64,000 nucleotides of DNA from VFKU01 sp964620045 (GTDB lineage Bacteria; Hydrogenedentota; Hydrogenedentia; Hydrogenedentales; GCA-2746185), in contig CAZUJL010000002.1 of NCBI GenBank assembly GCA_964620045.1, positions 124,001-188,000 on the forward strand, written 5' to 3'. Positions 32,576 to 41,694 of this stretch are shown here, one piece after another (within the stretch, counting starts at the first letter, position 1; each line of letters starts with the position of its first letter). Under the pieces are notes generated by a model that was not told the DNA's origin, did not search any database, and saw nothing but the letters and a program-made list of their open reading frames with translations. A program made the position numbers and the translations under genes.

Positions 32576-33157
32576 TTAGGACTTCGCGAGGCCAATCGCG
32601 CCCACGGCGATGCGCGCGCCGGCGTTGCCCGTCGGCTGGCCGAAGTCATCCGGCTTCTCATGCACCACGACGCCGCGGCTGAGGATCGAGTCCTTGCCGT
32701 GAATTTCGAGGCCCTTGAATACCGCCTTCACCGTCGCGGTGCCGTTCGCGTCGGCTTCGATGTTGCCAAGGTCGCCCGCGTGTCGCTCGGCCGCGTCTGG
32801 CGCGCCGTGGGGCTTGCCGCCGGGGTTGAAGTGGCCGCCCAGCGAGGTGCCGTCTTCCGACGAGATGTCGCCGAACTCATGAATGTGGAAGCCATGCTTG
32901 CTGTTCGGCGCGAGGCCGTTTACCGTCGCTTCGACCAGCACGCCGTCCGCCTGCTGCGTAAACGTCACCTTGCCGCTCACCGTGCTGCCCTTGGTCGGCG
33001 TGAGCACGCAGATGGCCTTGGTCATCGCGGGCGCCGCGGCGGCATCGCCGTGCGCGGCGTGGTCTTTGTGTTCCTGTGCGCTGACCCCGACGGCGAAGCC
33101 GAGGACGAGCGTAAGCGATGCAACAACGAGCGTAAGCGTGCGAAATTGACGTTTCAT
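32576..33157 (-). CDS. sodC: Secreted Cu/Zn superoxide dismutase without the conserved disulfide
   Basis: 193 aa from ATG 33157 (GGGAGG upstream); an upstream ATG at 33235 is unlikely. A signal peptide ends near VSAQE, followed by a His-rich stretch (EHKDHAAHGD). Metal ligands are complete: His91, His93 (GFHIHEFGD), bridging His109 (GGHFNP), His117, His126, Asp129 and His166 (VVVHE); the guiding Arg182 (GNAGAR) is present. The two cysteines of the conserved intrasubunit disulfide are both absent: the region before GGHFNP has none, and the closing motif reads RIAVGAIG with Val185. It should dismute superoxide in the periplasm. Confidence 0.9.
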   Translation of the reverse strand: MKRQFRTLTLVVASLTLVLGFAVGVSAQEHKDHAAHGDAAAAPAMTKAICVLTPTKGSTVSGKVTFTQQADGVLVEATVNGLAPNSKHGFHIHEFGDISSEDGTSLGGHFNPGGKPHGAPDAAERHAGDLGNIEADANGTATVKAVFKGLEIHGKDSILSRGVVVHEKPDDFGQPTGNAGARIAVGAIGLAKS

Positions 33158-33307
33158 GGCTGGATAGCCTCCCTGGGTGAAACTCGGATTATACGCCTTA
33201 ACGAAGGGAACGCGAAAAGCATCACATTCATTCATTCAGGCCGTATTAGCGGCCCAACGGTTTCGCCGCCGGCGGCATCCCATAGGGCGTAGCCGGAGGG
33301 TTTCGTC

Positions 33308-34753
33308 ATGATCGGGTGCTTGATTACCGTTGCCGCGTGGATGGGAGTGGCCGCGGCCGATACGCCGGCCACTTACACAATCACCATTGCGGCGGACAAA
33401 GCCTCGGTGCATGTCGAGGCGACATTCGCGCCAGCCGATTCCTATCTGGCGATCCGCGAAGGCGCGTACTCCGAAGGCGTGTCCGGCGGACTCGCGGGAT
33501 TCATCCAAAATCTTAATGTCGTCCGTTCCGACGGGACGGCGGTAACTGTGGAAGGTCCGGAGAATGGCCGTTGGAAGATCGACGTGCCGTCAAACGAAGC
33601 GGTCACCGTGCAGTACGACGTCCGCCTCGATCACGAGAAGCAAAAGTGGCCGTTTGGCGCAGACGAGATCGCGTACACGCGTGACGACGGCGTGTTCTTC
33701 GTGTCGCGCACCGTGCTGCTCACGAACGAGAGCGTTCGCACGGCGCGGGTGAAGTTTATGGTGCCGAACGGTTGGCATGTGGCCACGCCGTGGCGACCCG
33801 TCGACGGTGAATCCTTCGATGTGCTCAATCCGCGCATTCTGATGGAGAGCTGCATCCTCGCGGGCGACTTCATCGAAGGTGAAGTGCGCACCGGCGACAC
33901 GGTCGTGCGGTTGGCGGTGGGACACGCGTTGGAGCCGTATATGAAAACGCTGGATTCAGCCGTGCACACCGTCGTGCCCGCGTTCCGCGATGTCTTTCAG
34001 GATACGCCGCAGGCGCAATTTCTCGCGGTCGTGAATGCCCACGTGAGCGGCCTGATCACGGACGGCAGTGCATATCCCAACAGCGTCAGCATGTTGACGC
34101 CCAGGCGCATGGAAGGCGTCAATTTCGATCAGGCGGTCTACACGATCGCGCACGAGATTTTGCATCTGTGGAACGGATACCGCATGCGGCCCGCCAAACA
34201 GATGGAATGGTTCCGCGAGGGATTCACGGACTACCTCACGTGGCGGACACTGGCAAATCTGAAACTCGTGAACGAGGCCGCGCTGCTGCGCGAACTGAAA
34301 CGCCAGGTGACTGCGTACGAAAATCTGGATCGCACGGTGCCTTTGGCCGCCGCCGGCGACGACAAGGCCGAGAACAGCGTGCTAGTGTACGAAGGCGGCT
34401 CTCTGGCCGCGCTCTGCTTAGACAGCCTGATCCGGGAACGCTCGGGCGGTGAACGCGGCATTGCCGAGTTTATGCGCGCGGTGTATGCGCGGTCCGCGTT
34501 GCAGAATGCGACCTATGACGATACCGCGCTCGTGTCCGCGGCCGGCGAAATCGCGGGACAGGGCCTGCAAGATTTTTTTGATAAGCATGTGACCGGAATT
34601 GAGCCGTTGCCGCTCGACGAATGTCTTGCGAAGATGGGGTTGCGCATCGAACGCACACCATCGGGCAGCCGGACTTCTGTCACGATCACTCCCGATGAAT
34701 CTGCAAAAGGAGCGGCGGCTTTGGCGCGCGATGCGTTTCTCGGACGGGGCTAG
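33308..34753 (+). CDS. Secreted M61-like metallopeptidase
   Basis: 481 aa. Signal-like N-terminus (MIGCLITVAAWMGVAAADTP) with GGAGGG upstream of the ATG. The N-terminal half is beta-rich; the catalytic part has the gluzincin zinc site HEILH (IAHEILHLWNGYR) and the third ligand Glu in WFREGFTDYLTW, spaced as in M1/M61 peptidases. M61 glycyl aminopeptidase-like proteins usually end in a PDZ domain; here the C-terminus (LDECLAKMGLRIERTPSG) is only a remnant of such a region. Probably a periplasmic or secreted peptidase. Its stop overlaps the convergent ABC exporter gene by four bases. Confidence 0.85.
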   Translation: MIGCLITVAAWMGVAAADTPATYTITIAADKASVHVEATFAPADSYLAIREGAYSEGVSGGLAGFIQNLNVVRSDGTAVTVEGPENGRWKIDVPSNEAVTVQYDVRLDHEKQKWPFGADEIAYTRDDGVFFVSRTVLLTNESVRTARVKFMVPNGWHVATPWRPVDGESFDVLNPRILMESCILAGDFIEGEVRTGDTVVRLAVGHALEPYMKTLDSAVHTVVPAFRDVFQDTPQAQFLAVVNAHVSGLITDGSAYPNSVSMLTPRRMEGVNFDQAVYTIAHEILHLWNGYRMRPAKQMEWFREGFTDYLTWRTLANLKLVNEAALLRELKRQVTAYENLDRTVPLAAAGDDKAENSVLVYEGGSLAALCLDSLIRERSGGERGIAEFMRAVYARSALQNATYDDTALVSAAGEIAGQGLQDFFDKHVTGIEPLPLDECLAKMGLRIERTPSGSRTSVTITPDESAKGAAALARDAFLGRG

Positions 34754-36528
34754 GAAACGCGGCGGGACAACGCGTCCAGCGCGACGTAGCCGAACTGTTC
34801 CTCGCACAGCGCGCGGTACGGGCCTTCGGCGCGGATAAGCTCCGCGTGCGTGCCCTGCTGCACGATCCGGCCGTCTTCCATCACCACCACGCGGTCGCAG
34901 CCGACCACCGTGGAGAGCCGGTGCGCAATCACGAGCGTCGTGCGGCCCTTCATGAGCACTTCGAGCGCGTCCTGGATCACGTTCTCTGCGTGGGAGTCGA
35001 GGTTCGAGGTCGCCTCGTCGAGAATCAAAATGCGCGGGTCGCGCAGGAACGCGCGTGCGATCGCGAGCCGCTGCTTTTGTCCGCCGCTCAACTTGATGCC
35101 GCGCTCGCCGATCTTCGTGTCGTAGCCCTCGGGCAGATCCGCCACGAACTCGTCGACGTGCGCCATGCGTGCCGCTTCCAGCATCTCCACGTCGGTCGCG
35201 CCGCGCCGGCCGTACAGAATGTTCTCGCGGATCGTGCCGCTGAACAGGATCGCGTCCTGCGTCACAATGCCGATGTGCTCCCGCAGCGATTTCAGCCGCA
35301 CATCGCGCACGTCGCGGCCGTCGATCAACACGCTGCCAAGCGTCGCGTCGTAAAACCGCGGCACGAGACTCACCAGCGAAGTCTTGCCCGCGCCGCTGCG
35401 GCCGACGAAGGCCACCGACTGCCCCGGCTCGATCACGAAATTCACGTCGTGCAGCACGGGCTGGTCTGGACGATACGCAAAGTGCACGCCACGCAACTCA
35501 ATCCGGCCCTCGACGCTTTGTAGCGGAATCGCGTCGGGCTTGTCCTGGATCTCCGGCGTCGCATCGAACACCTGAAACACGCGATCGAGCGCAGCCAGCC
35601 GTTCCTGCACGATGGGCGACGCATCCGCGAGCCGGCGCGTGGGCAGATAGAGGTGCGCAATGAAGCCATAGAACAGGATAAATTCCTGCAGCGTGAGCGT
35701 CGGGTCGTTCTGCACGAGGCGGTATCCGCCGTAGCCCAGCACCGCGAGCGGCCCCGCCGCCGTGAGGAATTCGGTGGACACCATCTCCAGGCACTGCACC
35801 TTGTTCCAGTGCATCACGCGGCGGAAGTATTCGCGGTGCAGCTTGAGGAAGCCGAGTTCCTCGCTTTTCTCGCGCACAAATCCGTAGACCACCGGCAGGC
35901 CCGAGAGTTTTTCGGTGACTTCGCCCGACATGGTCGAGATCTGATCCTGCACTTTGTCCGCCGCGCGGCGCAGGCGCGGATTGAGCATCACGATCGATAC
36001 GCCATACACGGGCATCACCAACAGGCTCGCCAGCGCGAGCCGCCAATCCACAAAGAACAGCGCCACCGCCACGCCCGTGAGGAAGATGGAATCGATCGCC
36101 GCCGAAATGATCCCGCGATCGAGAATGCCCTGCGAGGCGTTGATATCCGTGATGAGCCGCGCCAGCGTTTCGCCCGTGCGCCGGTCAGAGTGATAGCGCA
36201 GGTTCAGGCGGAACAGGTGCGTGTACAGATCGCGGCGAATGTCGAACAACGTGCGGTTGCCCGCCAGCTCCGCGAACCACGAGCGGTAATACGTGAGCGG
36301 CGAGCGGATGAGAAAGACCGCCGTGAGCACGCCCAGCACGATGAGAATGCGCAGGTTTTTGTCGGCGGGCGAGAGGTCAGGATTTGACGCAATCCCGATG
36401 ACAATGGCCAGCGACCCCGGCAGCGCCAGGGCGAGCGCGAACTTGAACACGCCACACACAATCGACCCCACGCAGATGCGCCAGTAGGGCTGAACGTACC
36501 GTAAAAATCGGAGAAACGTGGGTGACAT
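34750..36528 (-). CDS. ABC exporter, fused permease-ATPase (MsbA-like)
   Basis: 592 aa half-transporter. Six TM helices (about 15-310) are followed by an ATPase domain with Walker A GRSGAGKTS, Q-loop IVTQDAILFSG, signature LSGGQKQRLAIARA, Walker B RILILDEATSNLD and H-loop VIAHRLSTV. As a homodimer it would export lipid A core, another lipid or a hydrophobic compound; the MsbA-like assignment rests on general layout only. There is no ribosome-binding site before the ATG, and the 294 bases upstream contain a series of hairpins (see 36556-36794) that may be its leader. Confidence 0.9.
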   Translation of the reverse strand: MSPTFLRFLRYVQPYWRICVGSIVCGVFKFALALALPGSLAIVIGIASNPDLSPADKNLRILIVLGVLTAVFLIRSPLTYYRSWFAELAGNRTLFDIRRDLYTHLFRLNLRYHSDRRTGETLARLITDINASQGILDRGIISAAIDSIFLTGVAVALFFVDWRLALASLLVMPVYGVSIVMLNPRLRRAADKVQDQISTMSGEVTEKLSGLPVVYGFVREKSEELGFLKLHREYFRRVMHWNKVQCLEMVSTEFLTAAGPLAVLGYGGYRLVQNDPTLTLQEFILFYGFIAHLYLPTRRLADASPIVQERLAALDRVFQVFDATPEIQDKPDAIPLQSVEGRIELRGVHFAYRPDQPVLHDVNFVIEPGQSVAFVGRSGAGKTSLVSLVPRFYDATLGSVLIDGRDVRDVRLKSLREHIGIVTQDAILFSGTIRENILYGRRGATDVEMLEAARMAHVDEFVADLPEGYDTKIGERGIKLSGGQKQRLAIARAFLRDPRILILDEATSNLDSHAENVIQDALEVLMKGRTTLVIAHRLSTVVGCDRVVVMEDGRIVQQGTHAELIRAEGPYRALCEEQFGYVALDALSRRVS

Positions 36529-36555
36529 CGATCAGATCGTACCAGATAGTCCGCG

Positions 36556-36794
36556 GTCCCGCCGGGACACCAACTCCGAATTACCGGCTAACGCGCCGGT
36601 AACACGGCAGGACTACAGTGTCCACGGTACAGGACACCACCCCATGCATATTCTCGCCGCCGTTGAGTTCTCGCGCGCCCCCGACCGCGCAGTGCGCAAC
36701 GCGGCGTGATCTAACTCCGCCCCATAGGGCCTTATCCGCCTCTTCAGGCCCTATGCGCCAACACCCCCGGACGACGCCAAATCGTCCGGGGGTG
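36556..36794. other. Intergenic region with five consecutive perfect hairpins
   Basis: Between proS and the ABC exporter gene, both on the minus strand, I find five perfect inverted repeats: GTCCC/GGGAC (36556-36568), ACCGGC/GCCGGT (36583-36600), GTGTCC/GGACAC (36618-36637), CATAGGGCC/GGCCCTATG (36723-36755) and CACCCCCGGACGA with its complement (36762-36794). None is followed by a convincing T-run on either strand. It could be a structured 5' leader of the exporter, a small RNA, or stacked attenuator-like elements. No known RNA family is recognised. Confidence 0.45.
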
Positions 36795-36822
36795 ATACAT
36801 TTTGGCTCAATATTTTTGTGGG

Positions 36823-38247
36823 CTAGTACGCCTGTGCGGCGATGACGCGACGTTCGGACGGCTGGCCGCAGACGACGCACTTGCCGGATTCGGCGGGCGC
36901 GTCGAGCGGGATGCAGCGAATGGTCGACTTCGTTTGCTCGCGCAGTTTGGTTTCGCAGTCGCCCGAGCCGCACCAGTGGATGCGGAAGAAGCCGCCGTCG
37001 GCGACGTTCTTTGAATAGTCCGCCCAGTCGTTGCAGTCGCGCGTGCGCGAAGTCATGCGTTCCTTCGCGCGCGCAAAGAGGGACTGCTGCATTTCTACGA
37101 GCATGGCCTCAAGTTTTTCGCGCAAGCCTTGCGCCGGCATCGTGGCTTTCTCGCCCGTGTCGCGCCGCACGACGACGACCGTGCCCGCCTCGACGTCGCG
37201 CGGGCCGATCTCGATGCGAATGGGCACGCCCTTCACTTCCCACTCGGCGAACTTGTAACCGGGCTTGTATTGATCGCGCGAGTCGATCTTGAAGAACAGC
37301 GGGTCCCAGCCTTCGGTCATTTTCTTCGCCGCGCCAAGCACCGCCGCCATTTCCTCGTCGCTGCGCCAGATGGGCACGAACACCACCGGCAGCGGCGCGA
37401 GTTTGGGCGGAATCACCAGCCCGTTGTCGTCCGAGTGCGACATGATCATCCCGCCGATCAGGCGCGTGGACACGCCCCAGCTCGTCGCATGTACGTATTT
37501 GGATTGCTTGTCCTTGTCCTGGAAAGTCACATCGAAGGCCTTGGCGAAGTTTTCGCCGAGGTAGTGCGACGTGCCCGCCTGCAGCGCCTTGCCGTCCTGC
37601 ATCATCGCTTCGATGCAGTACGTGTCCACCGCGCCGGCGAATTTCTCGTGCGGCGTTTTCAGGCCGACGATCACGGGCATCGCGAGATACTGCTCCGCGA
37701 AGTCGCGGTATACGTGCACCATGCGCTCGGTTTCTTCAATCGCTTCCTCGCGCGAGGCGTGCGCCGTGTGGCCTTCCTGCCAGAGGAACTCCGTCGTGCG
37801 CAGGAACAAACGCGTGCGCATTTCCCAGCGGCACACGTTCGCCCACTGGTTGATCAGCAGCGGCAGATCGCGCCAGGAATTGATCCAGTCCTTGTATTTC
37901 GCCCAGATGATCGTTTCCGACGTCGGGCGGATGACAAGCGGCTCTTCGAGTTCCTTGCCGCCCGCGTGCGTGACCACGGCGCATTCCGGCGCGAACCCTT
38001 CGACATGCTCGGCTTCTTTTTTCAGGAAACTTTCCGGGATGAACATGGGGAAATACGCGTTGACGTGCCCGGTTTCCTTGAACATCCGGTCGAGATTTTT
38101 CTGGATGTTCTCCCAAATGCCGTAGCCCGTCGGGCGAATCACCATGCAACCCTTCACGGGCGAATAGTCCGCCAACTCGCTCTTGAGCACGACGTCGATG
38201 TACCACTGGTTGTAATCGGCGGCGCGTGTAGCAATACCTTTGGCCAT
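36823..38247 (-). CDS. proS: Prolyl-tRNA synthetase, type 3 (archaeal/eukaryotic-like)
   Basis: 474 aa from ATG 38247 (AAGGA upstream); the longer open frame to 38565 has no family-like sequence. Class II motifs are present: motif 2 region VCRWEMRTRLFLRTTEFLWQEGHTAHA, motif 3-like GVSTRLIGGMIMSHSDDNGLVIPPKLAP, then an anticodon-binding domain and a C-terminal zinc-binding domain with CGSGDC and CVVCGQ. The absence of the bacterial editing insertion and the presence of the C-terminal Zn domain mark the archaeal/eukaryotic-type enzyme, which occurs patchily in bacteria. It charges tRNA-Pro. Confidence 0.95.
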   Translation of the reverse strand: MAKGIATRAADYNQWYIDVVLKSELADYSPVKGCMVIRPTGYGIWENIQKNLDRMFKETGHVNAYFPMFIPESFLKKEAEHVEGFAPECAVVTHAGGKELEEPLVIRPTSETIIWAKYKDWINSWRDLPLLINQWANVCRWEMRTRLFLRTTEFLWQEGHTAHASREEAIEETERMVHVYRDFAEQYLAMPVIVGLKTPHEKFAGAVDTYCIEAMMQDGKALQAGTSHYLGENFAKAFDVTFQDKDKQSKYVHATSWGVSTRLIGGMIMSHSDDNGLVIPPKLAPLPVVFVPIWRSDEEMAAVLGAAKKMTEGWDPLFFKIDSRDQYKPGYKFAEWEVKGVPIRIEIGPRDVEAGTVVVVRRDTGEKATMPAQGLREKLEAMLVEMQQSLFARAKERMTSRTRDCNDWADYSKNVADGGFFRIHWCGSGDCETKLREQTKSTIRCIPLDAPAESGKCVVCGQPSERRVIAAQAY

Positions 38248-38391
38248 GTGTGTGAAATCCTTGCTGGGGAAGGGTTCGATGATAACACAGCGGAGCACGG
38301 TCGGTCTGCCGAAGCCGCCTCGATCGGGTCGCCCGAGATTTTGACCGCGATAGAGTTTGTGCCGGACAATCGCCGCCGGGGGCACGCGATC

Positions 38392-39972
38392 ATGACCAGT
38401 GAGGAAACGCCAGCGACACCGTTGGCGGATCGACACACGCGCTACGCAACACGATTGCTGACGGCGTTGGTGTTGGCGGGGCTGTGCCTGCGCCTGGCCC
38501 AGTACTTTCACAACCGCGAGCTGTGGCTGGACGAGGCGTGGCTGGCGTACGAGTTCTTGAATCACTCGCTCGTCGATATGACGCGGCCCCTCGTCAGCCA
38601 GTTGAACTTTCCCATCGGCTTTTTGTTGATCGAGAAGTTTGCCACGATGGTGGCCGGTGCGTCTGAATATGTGCTTCGCTTCTTTCCATTGCTATGCGGT
38701 GCCGGCGCACTTCTCGCGATAACGCCCGTGGCGATGCGCGTGGGTGGAACACAAAGGCCGGCGGACTGGGCAACGGCGATGCTGGTCGTCGCGTTCCTCG
38801 TCTTCAACAAGCACGCGATTTACTACGCGTCGGAAGCGCGCCAATACTCGACCGATCTCTTCGCAACGTGTTTTCTGCTGTTGCTGGCGGGTGCCCAGAA
38901 TTTCGCGCCGGATTCAGAGTCGCTCGCGATCCGGCGGGCCGCAAGAATGGGTGCTGTCGGCGTGCTGATCGTCTGGTTCTCGTGGACGTCAATCTTCACG
39001 CTCGCCGCAATCTTTGTAGTGCAAGGCGCGTGTCACCTCAGCCGCCGGCAGTGGCGCGCGGCGATCGCCGTGGCCGTAGGGCTTGCACTGTCCGGTCTTA
39101 GCTTTTGGCTGCACCTTCAGGTGATCGAACGCAACATGGACGCACAGGGTACCGCCGAGTCCGTCCATGAATACGTTCGCTATATGTCCGAAGGCATTCC
39201 GCCTCGGTCTTGGAGCGATGTCCCAAAATTCTTTGGGACACTAGAACGTTTTCTTTACAACCCCGGGGGAATGTCGTATCCCGCCGTGGCCGTGATTGCG
39301 TGTTTGCTCGGGTGCGTTGATCTCTGGAAGCGCCGCAGAGGGACGTTGTTAGTGATGGTTCTGCCCTTCGTGTTTGTGTTGGCCGCGGCCGTGTTGGGGC
39401 GCTATGCGTTCCGTGACCGCTTCCTCGTCTTCCTGCTGCCGCAATTTTTTATCGTGATGTCCTGCGGCGTTGGACTGTTGTTGCGGCAGAAGGCGTATCC
39501 CTGGCGCATCGGCGGCTGCCTGCTCCTGGTTTTGTTGATCGCGCGCCCCGCCGTGCAAAGCGGACGCGTGCTGTTCGAAGCGCGGACGGGCCCCGGCGGC
39601 GGTTCCGAGGTGAAGGTGCTTCTGAATTCCGTGCGCGAGGAGTGGCAAGCGGGTGACATACTTTTTGTGCACGGCAGCGAGGCGTATCAGTTTCTCTATT
39701 ACAACCGTGAAGACGGGCTCGATCCCGCGCACTACCGGCTGGACAAGTTCCCGACGGTCCCTTTTTTCAAACCCGAAAAACCGCCCTTCCAACTCGACCT
39801 TAGCGGATTCACAAACTCCGGCAATCGTCGCGTTTGGGTGCTCTATCGATCAGGGGGGCAGTCGCAACTCGAAGTCGAACAAGCCTTGGCACAAGCGGGT
39901 TTATCGCAGACCCCGATGCACCGCACCGTTTCGGCCTCGGGGGATGCCCTGGCGCTCTACGCCGTCAACTGA
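38392..39972 (+). CDS. GT-C membrane glycosyltransferase (family 39-like)
   Basis: 526 aa. About ten to eleven TM helices; the first luminal loop contains LWLDEAWLAYE, where the Asp-Glu is the metal/donor-binding pair of lipid-phosphosugar-dependent glycosyltransferases (ArnT/PMT-like, DUF2723/GT39-type). The C-terminal ~130 residues are soluble and extracytoplasmic. Such enzymes move a sugar from polyprenyl phosphate to lipid or protein. The ATG at 38392 is chosen; the open frame runs back to 37129 antisense to proS and is not credible. The final eight bases overlap the convergent methyltransferase gene. Confidence 0.75.
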   Translation: MTSEETPATPLADRHTRYATRLLTALVLAGLCLRLAQYFHNRELWLDEAWLAYEFLNHSLVDMTRPLVSQLNFPIGFLLIEKFATMVAGASEYVLRFFPLLCGAGALLAITPVAMRVGGTQRPADWATAMLVVAFLVFNKHAIYYASEARQYSTDLFATCFLLLLAGAQNFAPDSESLAIRRAARMGAVGVLIVWFSWTSIFTLAAIFVVQGACHLSRRQWRAAIAVAVGLALSGLSFWLHLQVIERNMDAQGTAESVHEYVRYMSEGIPPRSWSDVPKFFGTLERFLYNPGGMSYPAVAVIACLLGCVDLWKRRRGTLLVMVLPFVFVLAAAVLGRYAFRDRFLVFLLPQFFIVMSCGVGLLLRQKAYPWRIGGCLLLVLLIARPAVQSGRVLFEARTGPGGGSEVKVLLNSVREEWQAGDILFVHGSEAYQFLYYNREDGLDPAHYRLDKFPTVPFFKPEKPPFQLDLSGFTNSGNRRVWVLYRSGGQSQLEVEQALAQAGLSQTPMHRTVSASGDALALYAVN

Positions 39973-40492
39973 GCGCCTTCCATTCGTGCAGCACGTGGTA
40001 CAGCACAATGCCGAATGCCGTCGCCACGTTCATGCTGTTTTTCCGGCCGTGCATGGGGATTTGCACTACCGCATCGCAGTGTGAGCGCACGCGCTCGTTG
40101 ATACCGGTGACTTCGTTGCCGAACACGATCGCGACCGGCTTAGGCCACGAGAACTCGTGCAACGGCACTGCCTCCGGCGTGACCTCGATCGCCACGCGCG
40201 TGATGCCCTCGCGGCCGAGCTGATCGAGCGCGTCGACCGTGCGTTCGTGGTAGGTCCACGGCACATACTCGAACGCGCCCAGCGCGGTCTTCTGCAGCTT
40301 GATGTGCGGCGGGTGCGCGCTCATGCCGCAGAGGTGGATGTGCGCCGCCGCGCCCGCGTCCGCCGTGCGGAAAATCGAGCCGACGTTGAACGCGCTGCGC
40401 AAATTGTCGAGCACCACGTGCACCGGGTTGCGCGGAATCGGCGGCAGCGTCTCGGGCGCAATGCCCGCGTAGTGTGGTTCGCGTTCGGTCAT
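39965..40492 (-). CDS. SpoU/TrmH-family RNA methyltransferase
   Basis: 175 aa, consisting only of the SPOUT catalytic domain. All three motifs are visible: NLRSAFNVGSIFRTAD (motif 1, catalytic Arg), VFGNEVTGI (motif 2) and IPMHGRKNSMNVATA (motif 3), forming the trefoil-knot SAM site. Enzymes of this type methylate 2'-O-ribose in tRNA or rRNA; without an N-terminal substrate-binding domain the target cannot be named. It works as a dimer in the cytoplasm. Transcribed alone. Confidence 0.9.
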   Translation of the reverse strand: MTEREPHYAGIAPETLPPIPRNPVHVVLDNLRSAFNVGSIFRTADAGAAAHIHLCGMSAHPPHIKLQKTALGAFEYVPWTYHERTVDALDQLGREGITRVAIEVTPEAVPLHEFSWPKPVAIVFGNEVTGINERVRSHCDAVVQIPMHGRKNSMNVATAFGIVLYHVLHEWKALS

Positions 40493-40647
40493 GGCCTACT
40501 CGTCGTCAAAGGACGGGTACGATAGCATTCGCTCCCGCCGCGAATGAATGCGCTGACGCGCATGGGGGAGAAGCCCGTAACTGGCCTGTCCCCGCGGTTG
40601 TTTGTTAGAATTCCACGCTTATTCATTACCTGGATCACCGCGCCCGA

Positions 40648-41694
40648 ATGGGACTTCTTTCCCCACAAATCGACACCAAAACGATGGTGCCCGTCTGCCG
40701 CCAGTTGGCGACCGTGTACGAGGCCGGCATCCCTATTTTGAAGGCCTTCGAGCACGTCGGCCGCGAGTCCCGCGATCCGAAGGTGAAACGCGTCTGCGGC
40801 GAAATCGTGCACGATCTGCGCGCCGGCGGCACGCTGTCCGACGCCGTGCGCAAACAATCGAAATACCTGTCGCCGTTTTTCGTGCAGTTGCTCGCCAGCG
40901 GCGAGCGCGGTGGTCATCTCGACGTCATGCTGCAGGACCTCGCAAACTATTTCGAAGATCGCTTGTCGATTCAGCGCGCCGTGATCGCGGCGACGGCTTA
41001 TCCGATCGCGTTGATGGTGATCGCGTGGTTCCTCGGCACCTTCGCGCTCGGCATGGGCAAGCGCGCCGTCGCCGCGCTAAACGATGCGAGCCAGGGCGGC
41101 ATCGGCGGCGTAGAGGCGTACTTCGGCGAGTGGGTGCGATTTCAGATCTCCGCCATCGTCCTGTTCGCGCTGATCGCCGCCATCTTCATCGTGCTCGCGC
41201 GCAAGGGCGTGCTCGGCTGGATCACGGGCGCGTTTACGACGCACGTGTGGCCGTTGTCCAAAGTGACGCGTTACTTCGCGATGGCCCGGTTTTTCCGCAG
41301 CTTCGCGCTTCTGCTCAATAGCGGTCTCAGCGTGATCCCGAGCATTCGCGCCGCCGCGAGCGTCACGGCGAACCCGTACATCGAAAAAGACCTGCTCACG
41401 GCCGTGCCGCGCGTAAAGGAAGGCCATACGCTGGTGGAATCTTTCGCCGGCTCGCGCTACATGACGCCCATGGCGCGCGAAATGCTCGCCGTGGCCGAGG
41501 AATCCGGTCAGACCGACCTGCACCTCAAAAAATGCGCCGATTACCACCTCAAGGAAGCGAATCAGGCCGTGCGCGTGGCCGTTACGGTCTTCACGACCCT
41601 GCTGATGCTTGGCGTCTTTGCCGCGGTCGGCGGCGTCATTATCATGTTCTATGTAAATTTGTACGGAGGTATGTTCGATGCCCTGGGAATCTGA
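40648..41694 (+). CDS. Type II secretion / type IV pilus inner membrane protein (GspF/PilC family)
   Basis: 348 aa. Two repeats of the T2SSF domain: first MVPVCRQLATVYEAGIPILKAFEHVG with GERGGHLDVMLQDLANYFED, second RFFRSFALLLNSGLSVIPSIRAAA with EESGQTDLHLKKCADYH; TM helices near 115-140, 165-185 and at the C-terminus (TLLMLGVFAAVGGVIIMFY). It is the polytopic platform protein that contacts the assembly ATPase and pulls pilins from the membrane. No ATPase (GspE/PilB) or secretin gene lies here; the only other component in the window is the prepilin at 51939. The end overlaps the PPIase gene by 17 bases. Confidence 0.9.
   Translation: MGLLSPQIDTKTMVPVCRQLATVYEAGIPILKAFEHVGRESRDPKVKRVCGEIVHDLRAGGTLSDAVRKQSKYLSPFFVQLLASGERGGHLDVMLQDLANYFEDRLSIQRAVIAATAYPIALMVIAWFLGTFALGMGKRAVAALNDASQGGIGGVEAYFGEWVRFQISAIVLFALIAAIFIVLARKGVLGWITGAFTTHVWPLSKVTRYFAMARFFRSFALLLNSGLSVIPSIRAAASVTANPYIEKDLLTAVPRVKEGHTLVESFAGSRYMTPMAREMLAVAEESGQTDLHLKKCADYHLKEANQAVRVAVTVFTTLLMLGVFAAVGGVIIMFYVNLYGGMFDALGI

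Noticed and set aside
37129..38391. 420-codon N-terminal extension of the GT-C glycosyltransferase
   Set aside because: The extension is antisense to proS, lacks family similarity, and the ATG at 38392 gives the expected N-terminus.
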